DNA of 64,000 nt from Cordilura impudica (Eukaryota > Arthropoda > Insecta > Diptera > Scathophagidae): contig OY821517.1 in the NCBI GenBank assembly GCA_963682025.1, positions 93,741,946 to 93,805,945 of the forward strand, read 5' to 3'. Below the pieces are notes generated by a model, which worked only from the letters and a program-made list of their open reading frames with translations, searched no databases and was not told where the DNA came from. A program made the position numbers and the translations under genes. Below, piece after piece: positions 45,101-55,716 of the stretch (within the stretch, counting starts at the first letter, position 1; the number at the start of each line of letters is the position of its first letter).

Positions 45101-45844
45101 TTCCCTGTCAGAATTGTCCTTCTTCTTATTTTTAATTAAGTAATAGTTATGTAATGGCTCAGTTTCTAATTTTAACTTTTTAATTCTTATTTCTTTGTCA
45201 TTTACATTAAGTAGTCTTATGTGGGCAAATCCGTCTTTGGGTGCTATTGAATTTCCCAAAAATACTCCTTCTTGCACTTCTTTATTTAACACAACACTGT
45301 CTTCAGTTAGATCCATTTTTATATGGTGAATTATTTCTGATCTTGCAGGAATAATTATTTCTGAAACTTCTGACAAGTCTGAGTAAATTGGTAAAATGAT
45401 CTCTTCATCATTGATAATAACTGTTATAGTGCAGGTTTCTAAATCGATTTTGCATAAGCAATTTTTTAAAAAATCTTGTCCCAGTATTCCGTCAGTCTGT
45501 ATGGGAAATTTGCTATCAACGATATTAAAATTTTGAATGTACGAATTTTCACCCAAATCCAAATTTAAATCAATTACACCCTGTGAATAAATTATTTCGT
45601 CCGATATGCCTGTAAGTTTGCATTTTTCTTGATTGTTAAAATACAAATCACCATTGAGATTTTTTGTTTTTATTACTGACACGTCCGCACCTGTGTCTAC
45701 TATAAAGGTAAGATTCCTATTAGCATCTTTACATCTTAGAGAAATTATATTTGTTGCATTATTTGAAATTCTATAAATTTTTATTCTTGGATACCCGGGG
45801 ATTGACTCTAGTCCGCATGTCCTTCCTCCTGGCAGGATCGCCAT
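42161..45844 (-). CDS. Pol polyprotein of the Ty3-type element (protease, RT, RNase H, integrase)
   Basis: A single uninterrupted frame of 1227 codons. Aspartic protease: F-I-V-D-T-G-A-D with D at about residue 50. Reverse transcriptase: Q-L-N-K-K-L, F-S-T-L-D-M-T-S-S-F-H-Q-I and Y-V-D-D at about 457. RNase H: T-T-D-A-S-D-F-A-I-G near 610. Integrase zinc motif: H...H near 895-903 and C-C-D-C near 935. Integrase core aspartates in S-I-D-T-V-G-P (about 966) and K-S-D-R-G-T-E-F (about 1025), glutamate in A-L-E-R-N-H-R (about 1060). A GPY/F module (G-P-Y-P-I-I) lies near 1195. No chromodomain or env. The ATG used lies in the last 53-bp unit of the LTR. The natural start was presumably upstream in gag, so translation from this ATG is uncertain. 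It would act in cytoplasmic particles and then the nucleus. All key residues look intact. Confidence 0.93.
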   Translation of the reverse strand: MAILPGGRTCGLESIPGYPRIKIYRISNNATNIISLRCKDANRNLTFIVDTGADVSVIKTKNLNGDLYFNNQEKCKLTGISDEIIYSQGVIDLNLDLGENSYIQNFNIVDSKFPIQTDGILGQDFLKNCLCKIDLETCTITVIINDEEIILPIYSDLSEVSEIIIPARSEIIHHIKMDLTEDSVVLNKEVQEGVFLGNSIAPKDGFAHIRLLNVNDKEIRIKKLKLETEPLHNYYLIKNKKKDNSDRERFEELINILNLDSKDKEAKDSLYAIFEQYSDIFHVEGEVLTANNFYTQHLSVNDTNPVYIKNYRLPNSQLEEIDEQVDNLIDTDIAEHSVSPYNSPLLLVPKKNGGDKKKWRLVVDYRQLNKKLVSDRFPLTRLEDVLDLLGRAKYFSTLDMTSSFHQIPLHEDSRPLTAFSTNKGHFQFKRLPFGLKISSNSFQRMLTIALSGLDSQAFLYVDDIIVFGCSLKHHNDNLITVFDRLRKYNLKLNANKCVFLKSEVVYLGHLITNEGIKTDPSKFETIKKYPVPRNSDEVRKFVAFCNYYRRFIENFAQTTKSLNNLVKKGQTFEWTEECQKTFELLKEKLINPPILQYPNFEQPFVLTTDASDFAIGAILSQGDIGKDLPISYASKTLAKHDINKPVIEKELLAIHWGINFFRPYLYGRKFIVVTDHRPLVALFTHKNPSSKMTRIRIDLSDYDFDIIYKQGKINTNADALSRIKIDSDILKSMIPTNCDDSKRMFAITRGMSANENKAETEKYNSHSKPDQLHIWECTSISDIRNMKNLRFIEENNKGTKIEINKRWVTVRYSDNHAKFVSIVEKLSSKMTDRNIMKLALEQNDILRGMPIEEFKKMYNELQMERIKRNLEPLTIIIYKAPTKIKEESIMKNLIKEYHNIPIGGHLGIRKTLFKLKQRFVWKNMNKIVKKYIINCCDCTKNKQTKYTKEKMTITDTPGTSFETLSIDTVGPLRISNGYRYILTVQCELTKYVILHPMETKEAVSIAKALVDQVILKYGLFKTLKSDRGTEFKNELLGNICQMLKVEQIFSTPYHHQTIGALERNHRVLNEFLLNFVENNEWDKYILYYAFAYNSTPNVDTKYSPYELVYGKIPRLPNDMVENNRPIYNLDSYANEMKIRLRESLLKARELIHMTKLKRKLDYDNNSKESDLKVGDLVYVKLETRRKQQSPYHGPYPIIERKGVNSVIKINNNFKEYHNNIFKKYNPN

Positions 45845-46668
45845 ATAATATTTTTATATAATATTTTTTTGTACACAGGATTTGGCAGGATCGCCATATA
45901 ATATTTTTATGTAATATTTTTTTGTACACAGGATTTGGCAGGATCGCCATATAATATTTTTATATAATATTTTTTTGTACACAGGATTTGGCAGGATCGC
46001 CATATAATATTTTTATGTAATATTTTTTTGTACACAGGATTTGGCAGGATCGCCATATAATATTTTTATGGTAGAATTTATGTTGGTTAATTTTTCAAAC
46101 TAATTCTGGGGCAAACCTGCCGACCAGTTTTAGTGTTTAATCCTTTTGAAATCAAACAATTTTTTTTTTAGTTAGGGCAAGTTTGCCTACCAACTGTCAG
46201 AGCACCAATCATTCTGTTCTCCAACAGTGGTCTTTATTTTATATTATTTTTGTGCTAATTCAGCACTTAATGTTTTTGGTTTTTTATTATTTACAATTTT
46301 AATTACTTACTTATACATACATAAAAATAAAATCAAATTCAAATAAAATCAAATCAATAAATGTAAAACAAAAAAATAAGTTCAAAAAAAAATATTTAAA
46401 TAAAAAAATGTGTTTATTAATGAAGATTGTGTAAACAAAATTTATACTTGAACTTGAAAAAAAAAAAGAAACAATGAGTGGCCTTCATGAAAAGTGCCAT
46501 TTTTCACTTTTGGTAATTAAAGGCTAAACATTGTATTTGAGCTAAACATTGTATTTGAGTAGCAACAAAGTGTGCCATCAATTTTTTTTGGATTTATATT
46601 TCATACATGTTATTTTGAATTTAAGTTTTTTTTGTTAGCAACAGAAATTCATTTGGTGGATCTCTACA
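45830..46668 (-). repeat. 5' LTR of the Ty3-type element
   Basis: Same sequence as 41040-41878, with 53-bp units marked by CCAT at 45841, 45894, 45947, 46000 and 46053. It lacks about 39 bp at its inner end compared with the 3' LTR. This fits a deletion that took the LTR edge, primer-binding site and gag together. Confidence 0.9.
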
Positions 46669-47258
46669 AAATATCAAAACAGCCAAGTATGCATTAAGCA
46701 TTGAAATCTTCATGGTTTTCATTCTATAGCTTGCATAATGCATGCATTTTTCAAAATGACTTTCTCGGTATGCGGTAAAAGAAATATCAAAAAAGCACCC
46801 TTGATACTATTCACGCGCGATGAAGTAGCACTAGCATTACCTGGCCATAGTCTCAACACATAGCTGTTGCGCTCCAAAGCCTTTTATCATTTGAGACAAA
46901 CTAAGGCTCAATATCAACAAAATCAATACCGGCATCATCTTCAGAATCAAAACTTAATAACCTACGATCTACAAAATACGTATAATTGTTTGGGTTCTTG
47001 CTTTGTTTTTTTTACACTTGGCGTACAAGGTACTATTTTCATACAACTTTCCTATGCCGAGTAGAAAACTACACCGAACTTATCAAATTGAAGTTTTCGA
47101 AAAACAACGATCCATTTATGATTTAACGCTTAAAAGTATTCCATTTCGGTTCATATACATGATAAAGAAGAAGTCAAGAATAATGGGTAACCAAATTTTA
47201 ACAGTTTTAGAGATTTAAGAAAAAACAGTTTTCTATACCAAGGTAGGACTGCGGTTAA

Positions 47259-49554
47259 TACAAAGGTCATCTGGCATAAACTCGTGATAATCTGCTCAGC
47301 CCCTATTATTTGCTTTATTGTGTTACTTAATAGAACTATTCTTTTTTATCTAGAAAAATGGAAAGTACCAGAAAAAATTTTTATAAGTAGGTGGAAACTC
47401 TCAGCTCATTATGATTCAAATTTGGAGCATATTTATAAATTTGATAAAATTTAAGACTTAAAAGGGAACGCAGACTTCTAAAATTCGATAAGTATTTTTG
47501 TGCCGGCTTCAGTTTACGAGATATATCACATTATATGATGCTTGAAGGAAACGTGTAGATTTACTAAAACATTATGGAAGCAATTAGAATATTTTGCTGG
47601 AAGAGCATAGTTGTCTCCAACTGACAAAGTAAAGCTTTCAAAAAGAATCTAATACCATGTTTGGAATCCATGCGAAATTATTGCAATAAAATTGAGTAGG
47701 AATTCAACCATTTATTTTTTGAATTTCAACCGCTATTTTTTGCGAAAATTTTAAAAGGGAACAAAACTGAACTTTTTTGTGTTAATTCAATTCAATTCTT
47801 TTTTTTTACTAACTTGAGGTCGCTGACCTAAAATCTGCACTTGGGTTTTTTCTATCAGCTTCAGTTTTTGTGATATACCGATATGTCCAAAATTAAGGCA
47901 CTTCCACCACATATTTTGGAATAACTTGAAAACGGTTCACCATATTCAGTTAGAAAAAAATCCAAAATTCGCCACAATTATTATCTTTAAGGCGTGCTTA
48001 CATTGCTTTTAAATTTTCCCGGTAGTTTCAGAGATATAGTTGAAGTTTGAAAAAATATAACGATTTAAAAAAAAATATTTTTTTTGTTTTTCAAAAATTC
48101 ATAAAAACTAAAACTGCAACAAAAATCACAGTTTTGGTCTAAAAGCATTTAGATAAACATATTTGGAATGAAATGAGCTTTATTTCATTTTAATGGGTAC
48201 CTAACTTTTGATTTTGTTCACAATTTTCTGAGAAAACTGATTTGATATAAATCGCGATTTCCATACAAAAATACAATTTTTTAACATGTGGGTGTTTGCT
48301 GCTGTTCTATTTATGCAATAAGTTTTTGTCGATTAAGAACTCAATGTTGTTTTTAAGGTTATTTGGAACGAGAAATCCAAACTGTACTTGTTTTTTTATT
48401 CTATCAGTACGACTTTTCGCGATATACCGTTATTTCCAAAATTAAGGCACTATTCCCTTGTGTAAGCAGCAAACTGAACTCTTTGTAAAATAGTCATTTT
48501 GTGGGGATCTTTTATTTGAACTAAAAATTTTGAACAATTTGATACAATTGAAATAAACTGCAAGAAAATAGATTTCATGAGTGAACAAACCAGAAGTACC
48601 ATAATAGCTTTAATGTTCAAATTGTACAAAAACGGCTTAAGTACCAATCTTACCCTTTCTTATACACATTGTTATGATTTCACACCTGTCGTATTCTACA
48701 TTTATTCAATTTATATACATTTTTGAGCATTGTACACAAGTTTGCCATGTAAGGCTTTGCGATGATGCTTGATATGATTATGGGGTGTACTTGATGATGA
48801 AAATAACACTTAGTTCAGTGCACGGTTTGTTTACTTTATGAAGGTACTGGAAATATTTTGCATACTTTCTATTTAGTTGGGGGGAGTGAATATTTCGCGA
48901 TTCCTCAAAAGACGTATTTCATGTATTTTAAGTTAATGTAACTGACCTTTTGTCGCACATCGTTATATGTCCTAAGAAGTATAATTTAATTATTTTAACT
49001 TAGTTTTCGATATACGTTACTATACATACTTATGTACTAGTCAAGAGTAACTATTTCGAATTTAACTATTAAATTTCCGGAAATAGTCGTCAGTTTTAAG
49101 CACTCATTTTTTATATATATATATTAATCATCATACCAGTTTTTATTAATATCTATTTAATAAAATGTTTTTGTAACTACCACGAAAATTATTTATGTTT
49201 CAGTTGAATAACCATTACACTCTTATTAAAGCTCTTTAGATGTGTGCATACTAAAATAAATTCATCTCTTATTTTATTGTAAAGGAAATTTTCTCTTTCA
49301 AGGACTTATGAGAAACTATTGGAAGTTTCTCTTTATTATAAGAGTTTTTCACAAAGTAATTCCATTCAGCCAGTTCAGCACATTTGGGAAATTTTCTCTT
49401 AAATAGTGTTTTATTTAAAAAACATATTTGCTTTAAATGAGTTAGTATATGACGTTGATAACAAGAGCAAACACATTGTAAAAGTCATTGAGATTAAAAA
49501 ATATACTGTAATGTACAAGTTATTGAATTGTATAAATAAAAGGTTTAAAGTTAA
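47259..49554. other. A+T-rich DNA, no gene recognised
   Basis: A direct repeat is visible: GATATACCGATATGTCCAAA near 47871 and GATATACCGTTATTTCCAAA near 48421, both followed by ATTAAGGCACT. Otherwise no coding or element match. Confidence 0.4.
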
Positions 49555-49850
49555 TTAATTCGTTCGTAATATTAATCGTATATTCTTTACTTCAGTAGTT
49601 TTTTAAATTAAAAAATTGACAATTATGCCTCAGAACCATAAGAGGCTTTATATAGACCACATAGTAGTAGGCAGCTACATTTTGGAAATTTTTCGTGGGG
49701 GGGGGATGAGAAATTCTAATTAATTTGTACGTAATATTAATCGTATATATTTTACTTTAGTAGTTTTTTTAAATTAAAATATTGACCACATAGTAGGCAG
49801 CTACATTTTGGTAAATTTTCATGTGGGGGGGGATGAGAAATTCTGAATCA
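49555..49850. repeat. Two-copy tandem duplication
   Basis: CGTAATATTAATCGTATAT, TAGTAGTTTTTT and GGCAGCTACATTTTGG followed by a G-run and GATGAGAAATTCT occur in order twice (about 49555-49713 and 49714-49840). Immediately after lies a block shared with 16330-16425. Confidence 0.8.
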
Positions 49851-50494
49851 GAGTGAATGTATTAGACCAGCAAAGTAAAACCTCCACAGGTTTTGGCGTT
49901 CTCAGGCCAAACTTTTATGACATTTTATAATTTTTCCGCTATATCTCAAGACCAGTTGATTATTAATCATATCATTATTCAGCAAAATTGTAGCTAAAGC
50001 TTGAATATATAATTTTTAATAATATGTCTATTTAAAAAAAAAAAAGAATGAAAATTTTGATGTATGTTTGCTTTAATATTAAGAATATCATTCATATGTA
50101 TATATCACTTATATGTATGTTATTCAAAAAATTAATAAAAAGAAGAGGAAAAATTAAATTTTTTTTAAAGATTTCATTCTATAATTTCGCCCAACTTGAT
50201 TTGAGTTTTTATTTTTCTGGCCTAGTGATTTCACCCTGACTTGGAAGTTGTGAAGTGCTATTACTATAATACATACTTCATGTAATTTATTAATTTATGT
50301 TGAAAAAAAAAAAAAAATAAATTAATAGCACAATATTCAAAAACATAAAGGTTTAACTAAATTTGTATAAAGTTTTTTTTTTTTTCATATTAATATTAAA
50401 AAGAATATATTATGGTAATCGATTTAAGCTATCTGGCAATTGATTATACTCTTTTATTCCGGCAAAACCAATATGTTTTTTCTTTGAATATAGA
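49851..50494. other. A+T-rich spacer left of the Transib
   Basis: 49845-49935 (GTGAATGTATTAGACCAG, GGCGTTCTCAGGCC) is the second copy of the short repeat at 16330-16425. The rest is A/T-run-rich with nothing recognised. Confidence 0.4.
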
Positions 50495-50499
50495 CGACG
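50495..50499. other. Target-site duplication, left (CGACG)
   Basis: CGACG directly left of the Transib end, identical to the five bases at 53697-53701. Five-bp, G+C-rich duplications are the rule for Transib. Confidence 0.93.
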
Positions 50500-50538
50500 C
50501 ACAGTGGCGCCCGCAGAGCAAACGGTGTTACAAAATTC
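50500..50538 (+). promoter_or_regulatory. RSS-like left end of the Transib
   Basis: Heptamer CACAGTG at 50500-50506, identical to the vertebrate V(D)J recombination heptamer. A 23-base gap follows, then ACAAAATTC, which shares seven of nine positions with the V(D)J nonamer ACAAAAACC. It is expected to be the transposase binding and cutting site. Confidence 0.85.
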
Positions 50539-51289
50539 AAAATTTTCATGTGCGCCGACGAAGTTTTTAATAAACCCATGTTATAGGAAACTTTTCAACG
50601 ATTTCAAATATGCTACTCTTAATAATATCACATTTTTAGTTTAGAAGATATAACCGTTCAAAGTTGACCGACTTTCGGTTTAAAAAAAACACACACAATT
50701 TTTAGTCAATTTGTTCCGATTTCAGGTGTAATATCACGAAAAATAGGTAACGCCTTATTTTTTATTTGTATTGATTGATGTATTTATTAATTGTATAATG
50801 ATAAAAAAAAATTAACTGTTTGCTTTGTGTTTCTCCTGGTAAATCACTATTTAAAAACTATCCGTTTTTTCACTATTTTTCAGCTTTGACGGAAAATCTG
50901 GAGGCAAAAAAGATTAAAAAGACATGGTTGCAGAAATTGTATGGCGTGCATCCCTTACATGTTTTGACTGACAGTAGTTTGATCTAATAGTTTGAAAATT
51001 GCATTTTAAGTCGGTTGTCTACCTGTGAGCCTCTGCCAAAATCTACTCCCAATATTCTGTTACAGACACAGGATGCACAAAAAACTACTCATTGAAATTC
51101 GCAGGTACACACCTCACTTAAAAATTACTTTGGGGTACAAATGGTCAAGAACAATATTGGCTTGTGGTCCCTTCAGGTAGGCACAAAATTTAGACACGAG
51201 CATAATATCAAAATTGCATAATTCAGCATAAATCCATATGTATGCAGGGAATAGGTAAATTTTTAGGCACGGTAGCATAAGCCTATATA

Positions 51290-53402
51290 TTGCAAAATAA
51301 GCATAATGCCTGGATAAGTCTACGACTGAAAGTTGGCGCAGCAAGTACTGAAACCATGGCGTTAAACAATTTAAGTACTGAAACCATGGCGTTAAACAAT
51401 TTAAAATTATTTGAACTGTTTAGAAGGTCAACCACACCAAAGTTTTTCACGGAAGCTGCTTTAGAAGAACTTGATAGCTTATACGGAAATATTGAGAGAA
51501 GCGAAATTATAAAAAATAATTTTTATCTGATATATGCAAATATTAAGGCAAAATGGATGAAATCTAATCGAACCATTCAGAACTTCAACCCCAAATACGA
51601 GGACTGGCTTAATGAAGACACCATCCTGAATATATTGGCAGTAGATAAACCCACCACATCAACAAGAGGAGCAAAAGGAAGGCCAAAAAAAAAAGGATTG
51701 AGGAGTGTTCAATTTTCACAAGAAAAAGGAAACTTGCCGATGCCACCAATGACTTGACCACGAAGCATTTATCGGACGCGCTGTCTATTAAATATACAAA
51801 GGATAGTGAAAAAGTTAGGTCGCAGATTACAAAATCTGTTGCTGATGCAAGCCCACTGCGACCAAAAAGGATTAAGGAAAGCATTCCCACGCCCACAAAC
51901 GCACACATTAAAAAGTATGGTTCCGAAGAAGCCTTGGCCTTGTTTATGGACTTACAACTTTCCAAAGAAAAATATGAGATACTACGGCATCCTTGATGCG
52001 ACACGGGGCTGACGTTTTACCAGGATACAAGCATATTACGCAAGCCAAAATACATTCACGACCACTGCATACGGAGTTTACGGAAGTCTCTGTGAAAGCC
52101 AATCTGCAGGATCTCATGGGCCATACAGCAAAACGGTTGTTGGAGAGTCTCCCTGAAAATGAGGTGAAAATTCTTCCTGAGAAACTGACATTGATCAGCG
52201 AATGGGGCTGCGATGGATCATCCAGACAAAGCGTTTATAAGCAAAGGATATCTTCCGATGACGCTACAATATCGGACGGAAATATGTTTATGGCATCTGT
52301 TGTTCCTTTGTGGCTAAAATCTGATGTTTCCCTACACTGGAAAAATCCTCGTCCGTCATCAGTGCATTATTGCCGACCAATAATGTTTCAGTTTGCAAGG
52401 GAATCGGCAGAACTCATAAGGACCACGGTGAAGGACATTGAAGAACAAATAAGCAAGATTAAGCCTACAAAGTTGCAAGTTGGAGAAGGAAAATATATTG
52501 AATGTAATTACGAGTTCCACCTGATCATGGCTGACGGAAAAGTCGTAAATGAACTGACAGGAACAACCTCAACATTGTCGTGCCCGATTTCCAAAAAGAG
52601 TCAGAAGAACTTTGGTAATTTAAACGATTCTACAAACGAGGAGAATTACGAATATGGAATGTCACCATTGCACGCAAGGATAAGGTGTATGGAGTTCTTG
52701 CTAAAACTGGCGTATACCCTACCACAAGAGGAGGAAAACTTCGATGAAAATACATCAATGAAGGATAAGGAAAAGAGCAGAAAGCAGCAAATACAGGATG
52801 CTTTTTCTAAACAAGTTGGACTAAAATTAGACTGTCCCAAGCACGGATACTGTAACTCAAACGATGGAAACACTTCTAGGAGATTTTTTGAAAATGGTGA
52901 GGCAGTAACTAGAATCACTGGAATTGACAATCAAATCGTGAAAAGATTGGGAACGATCTTGGATGTTTTAAGCTGCAAAGAAAATGTCAATTCTACAAAA
53001 TATGGAGAATATGCATCGAAAACTGCATCTCTTTTAGCAGAAATATATCCACAGAAGAAGTTGACCCCGACCGTCCATAAAATATTGGCGAATGGCAAAG
53101 ATATAATTGAGTACCAGTCTTTGCCAATTGGAGAGCTTTCTGAAGAAGCACAGGAGTCTCTTAACAAATTTTATAAAAAATATAGATTGCAGAACACATT
53201 GAAAGCATCAAGGGTAAGGCAAAATGAGGACCTCTTCTACATGTTGGCAGCATATTCCGATCCACTTATTTCTTCCCTACGGCATGTGAAGTCACGAATA
53301 GAGTTAGAAAATAATTATAGTTTAGAAATGATTAGCCTTCTCTTACGAATTGTGATGAATATTTTACAGAAAATTGAAAAAATAAATTTAGAAAAGGAGT
53401 AA
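51290..53402 (+). pseudogene. Transib (RAG1-like) transposase with two frameshifts
   Basis: Encoded in three overlapping frames: 51290-51757, 51754-51996 and 51993-53402. The first break lies at or just after a run of ten A at about 51684-51693. Changing that run's length by one would bring the next frame (basic region, T-N-D-L-T-T-K) into register. The second is near 51990. The last frame (469 codons) holds the catalytic domain: G-C-D-G-S-S (D at residue 74), I-M-A-D-G-K-V-V-N-E-L (D181) and S-E-E-A-Q-E-S-L-N-K-F (E388). These line up with the three acidic residues of RAG1. The order S-P-L-H-A-R-I-R, C-N-S-N-D-G-N-T-S-R-R-F-F and P-T-V-H-K-I-L is typical of Transib. The usual C-x2-C after the second aspartate reads C-P-I-S here. 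A 30-bp duplication repeats S-T-E-T-M-A-L-N-N-L near the N-terminus. It would act in the nucleus on the element ends. Inactive as read, unless the shifts are assembly errors. Confidence 0.93.
51342..51402 (+). repeat. 30-bp tandem duplication in the transposase N-terminus
   Basis: The block starting AGTACTGAAACCATGGCGTT occurs twice in a row and keeps the frame. It is absent from Transib copy 2, so it is probably specific to this copy. Confidence 0.8.
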
Positions 53403-53658
53403 TTTTTTTTTTAATTTGTTGGGTAATAATTTAAAACATAAAACCCTAAAGAAAAAAAAAATAAAAACAACCTAAAAATGTAAAAATATTTCTTTTTAGT
53501 TACCATAAAATTGATTTTTCTACAAATTTTAAATTTGATAACATAAGTAGGCACCTACAAAGCGTAGCACCCTTTCCAAACGCTCATTTCATAGGCTGAA
53601 CAGTTATCTATCATATGCTGTTTAAACTGTTCAATTATGTTATTCGGTTCAAAAGATA

Positions 53659-53696
53659 GGTTTTTGCAACGAAAAAACACAAATGGCGCCACTGTG
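53659..53696 (-). promoter_or_regulatory. RSS-like right end of the Transib
   Basis: On the minus strand: CACAGTG (53690-53696), a 22-base gap, then GCAAAAACC (53659-53667), eight of nine positions matching the V(D)J nonamer. Confidence 0.85.
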
Positions 53697-53701
53697 CGAC
53701 G
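53697..53701. other. Target-site duplication, right (CGACG)
   Basis: Identical to the bases at 50495-50499. Confidence 0.93.
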
Positions 53702-55716
53702 TCATCTTATGCTTAAGTTCTGAGACTGTCTTGCTATTCTTCTAATATTTAGAACATTTTCGCAAGACTATATGGCGCGTGAGCCAATGCCACTTATACA
53801 TTTAAAACCGTGTAAATTTAATTGCTGCTTATATACACCTCGAACAGGAAGGATCTTGTTTGCATATGTTTTAAACTAATTAGTCATACTGTGATGTAGC
53901 AGCAGGTTTTGTACTAATTTTAGCTACTTTATGGTTAGATAGTTTACATATGAGTAATCTAGCGAATGATGAGGTAACATTCTTGTTTCAATTTTAAATA
54001 TCTGCTTAGATTTGTGTATCAACTCCTGATTTTACATGTGGGTTTATACTTTTATACATAATGAGATTTTATTGAAGCGAAAGAATAAGTTGGATTTAAT
54101 TGAAGTTGGCACAATTGCTCATAAACTGTTTAATGAGTTTGTGTCGAAATTTGTACCAGAATTGATTCAGGATCAGCTTCTGAATCAATTAAACGATTTA
54201 AACCATGTAAATATTTTAGTATTTTTATGAAATTTAGTATTTTTATGAAATTCAGTGAAATTTGTAAAAATCTCTACATCTTTAGACCTAGATCACACCC
54301 CAAGTCCCCTGAGATCGACCAAAATATTCTGATTAATTTTGGCATGTGAGCGTTTATTAAACGGGCTATTAGATCAAGTTTAGTTACAGCTCCCACATAA
54401 AGTAACTTCCCAATATTCTTATTTTAAGCCTTACGACCATCAAATTTCCACTCAAATTTATTTGATATAGAAGTGAACATGTCAAAGATGAATTTAGCGC
54501 AAAAATATTTCATAAAATTTTAAACGCTTCTTTACGCTTTGTTTTATCAATTGGAAATATGAATCAGTACTCTGTAGTGTAAATGGACTGACTATTCACT
54601 TGGCCATTACCAGCAGTTCTTGTAAAAAAAAAAGAATTTAAGAACTAAATTATCGATTACTATTCACCATTCGACAAGCTGGGGTATACTTTTTTTCATT
54701 GTGTTGCATTTACGCTTTATTCTGCGACTTGCATCCACTGATGTCAATATCATCAGCTTGCACAAATAGCAGGATTCTTTTGTTGCCATCAATGTATTGT
54801 CATGAATTTGCTATACAAACGTCAAAAAATAAAGTAAAAATTTTTAATATGAGTACTGTGTAAAATGAAAGGGAGACTTTTGTTATAATGTGAAAAATCT
54901 TATATTATTCTTCCAAATCAATTTCATTAAGTTCAAATAAATTCCCTTCAGATTCAATACACTTACACTTATTTTTTAAATTTTCGAAACAGTTGTTTAA
55001 GTAAATTATAGGAATGAACTTCAAAGCAGACATTGATTCGATTTTTCTTTCCACAAGGGCAATTTCACATTACTCACCTTACACTTTGACAATTTCGCAA
55101 GTTATTAAAATAAATTTATTCTGAAGAGATTCAATGAATTTTTACAAAAATTGGTTTGTATAGTAATAGATGCTCCGTAGTTCAGATCTAGTTGAAATTC
55201 TAAACTAAGGTAGACTTTTGTGCCAATTATGGCCTTTTTTCAGCTGTGGCTTACTTTTATTTATTTATATCATTCATTTATTTATTAGAACTGCTCCATA
55301 CACGAGACTTAATGTCTTATTTTGCAGTACTGAACTGATTATACCGAAAATTATAAAATCATTAATAAATTAATAACTTTATAACTAATTTCAAATTTTC
55401 TTTATATAAAATACAAAAAACAGTTAAGATTAACAATAAAAAAAATAAAATTAAAATATTTGAAATCTAATTTAATCAAATGTATTATAATATCAAATAA
55501 TATGTAATGCTTCAAATAGTTATGCCGAAAAAATTTCAAAATATTTTCTTTAAATTTTCCTGCGTTTCGTAAAAGTTGAGAGATACTACGAATATGTAGA
55601 AATGCCATTCCGATTTTAAACGAACTGAGTCTCAATCCACAAAACACAAAGTGTATTTTGGTTTGACATTTCATAAATATTACAAACGAACTCAAATTTT
55701 AACAAGCAAAAAAAAT
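53702..55716. other. A+T-rich DNA with a very old HHR-like stretch
   Basis: 54165-54600 keeps faint HHR order: CAGGATCAGCTTCTGAATCA, CTAGATCACACCCCAAGTCC, CCCACATAAAGTAACTTCCC, TTTCCACTCAAATTTATTTG. The remainder has no recognised coding. A minus-strand frame at 55402-55695 shows no motif. Confidence 0.4.

Larger units (their letters stand above)
41001..46668 (-). mobile_element. Ty3-type LTR retrotransposon, gag missing
   Basis: Two long terminal repeats (41001-41878 and 45830-46668) flank one long pol frame on the minus strand. The target duplication is AAAT at 40997-41000 and 46669-46672, supported by comparison with the unoccupied piggyBac copy A near 19352. The LTRs differ at only a few positions over about 600 bp outside the tandem array, so insertion looks recent. 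No gag frame, primer-binding site or env is present. The 5' LTR runs directly into the protease coding region. Confidence 0.92.
40554..47254 (-). mobile_element. piggyBac-like element, copy B (deleted, with nested LTR element)
   Basis: The left end CCATACTCCTACC is preceded by TTAA (40550-40553). The right end, inverse, is CCGCAGTCCTACCTTGG and is followed by TTAA (47255-47258). Inside, 40565-40998 matches copy A's core (the D-E-Q region in broken frame) and 46673-47254 matches copy A's N-terminal part and leader. About 830 bp of copy A's C-terminal half (17330-18165) is missing next to the left end. The LTR element 41001-46668 has inserted between the two parts. The transposase frame is broken, so the copy is inactive. 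Confidence 0.88.
50500..53696 (+). mobile_element. Transib DNA transposon, full length
   Basis: Perfect 12-bp terminal inverted repeats CACAGTGGCGCC (50500-50511 and, inverse, 53685-53696), flanked by the duplication CGACG. Inside each end lies a nonamer-like block: ACAAAATTC at 50530-50538, 23 bp after the heptamer CACAGTG, and inverse GCAAAAACC at 53659-53667, 22 bp from its heptamer. Copy 2 shows the same layout at its surviving end (nonamer-like GCAAAAATC, 23-bp gap). The single gene is a RAG1-like transposase with two frameshifts. Length is 3197 bp, normal for the superfamily. Confidence 0.96.

Noticed and set aside
52646..53167. Minus-strand ORFs inside the Transib transposase.
   Set aside because: Antisense shadows of the long plus-strand frame with the catalytic motifs.
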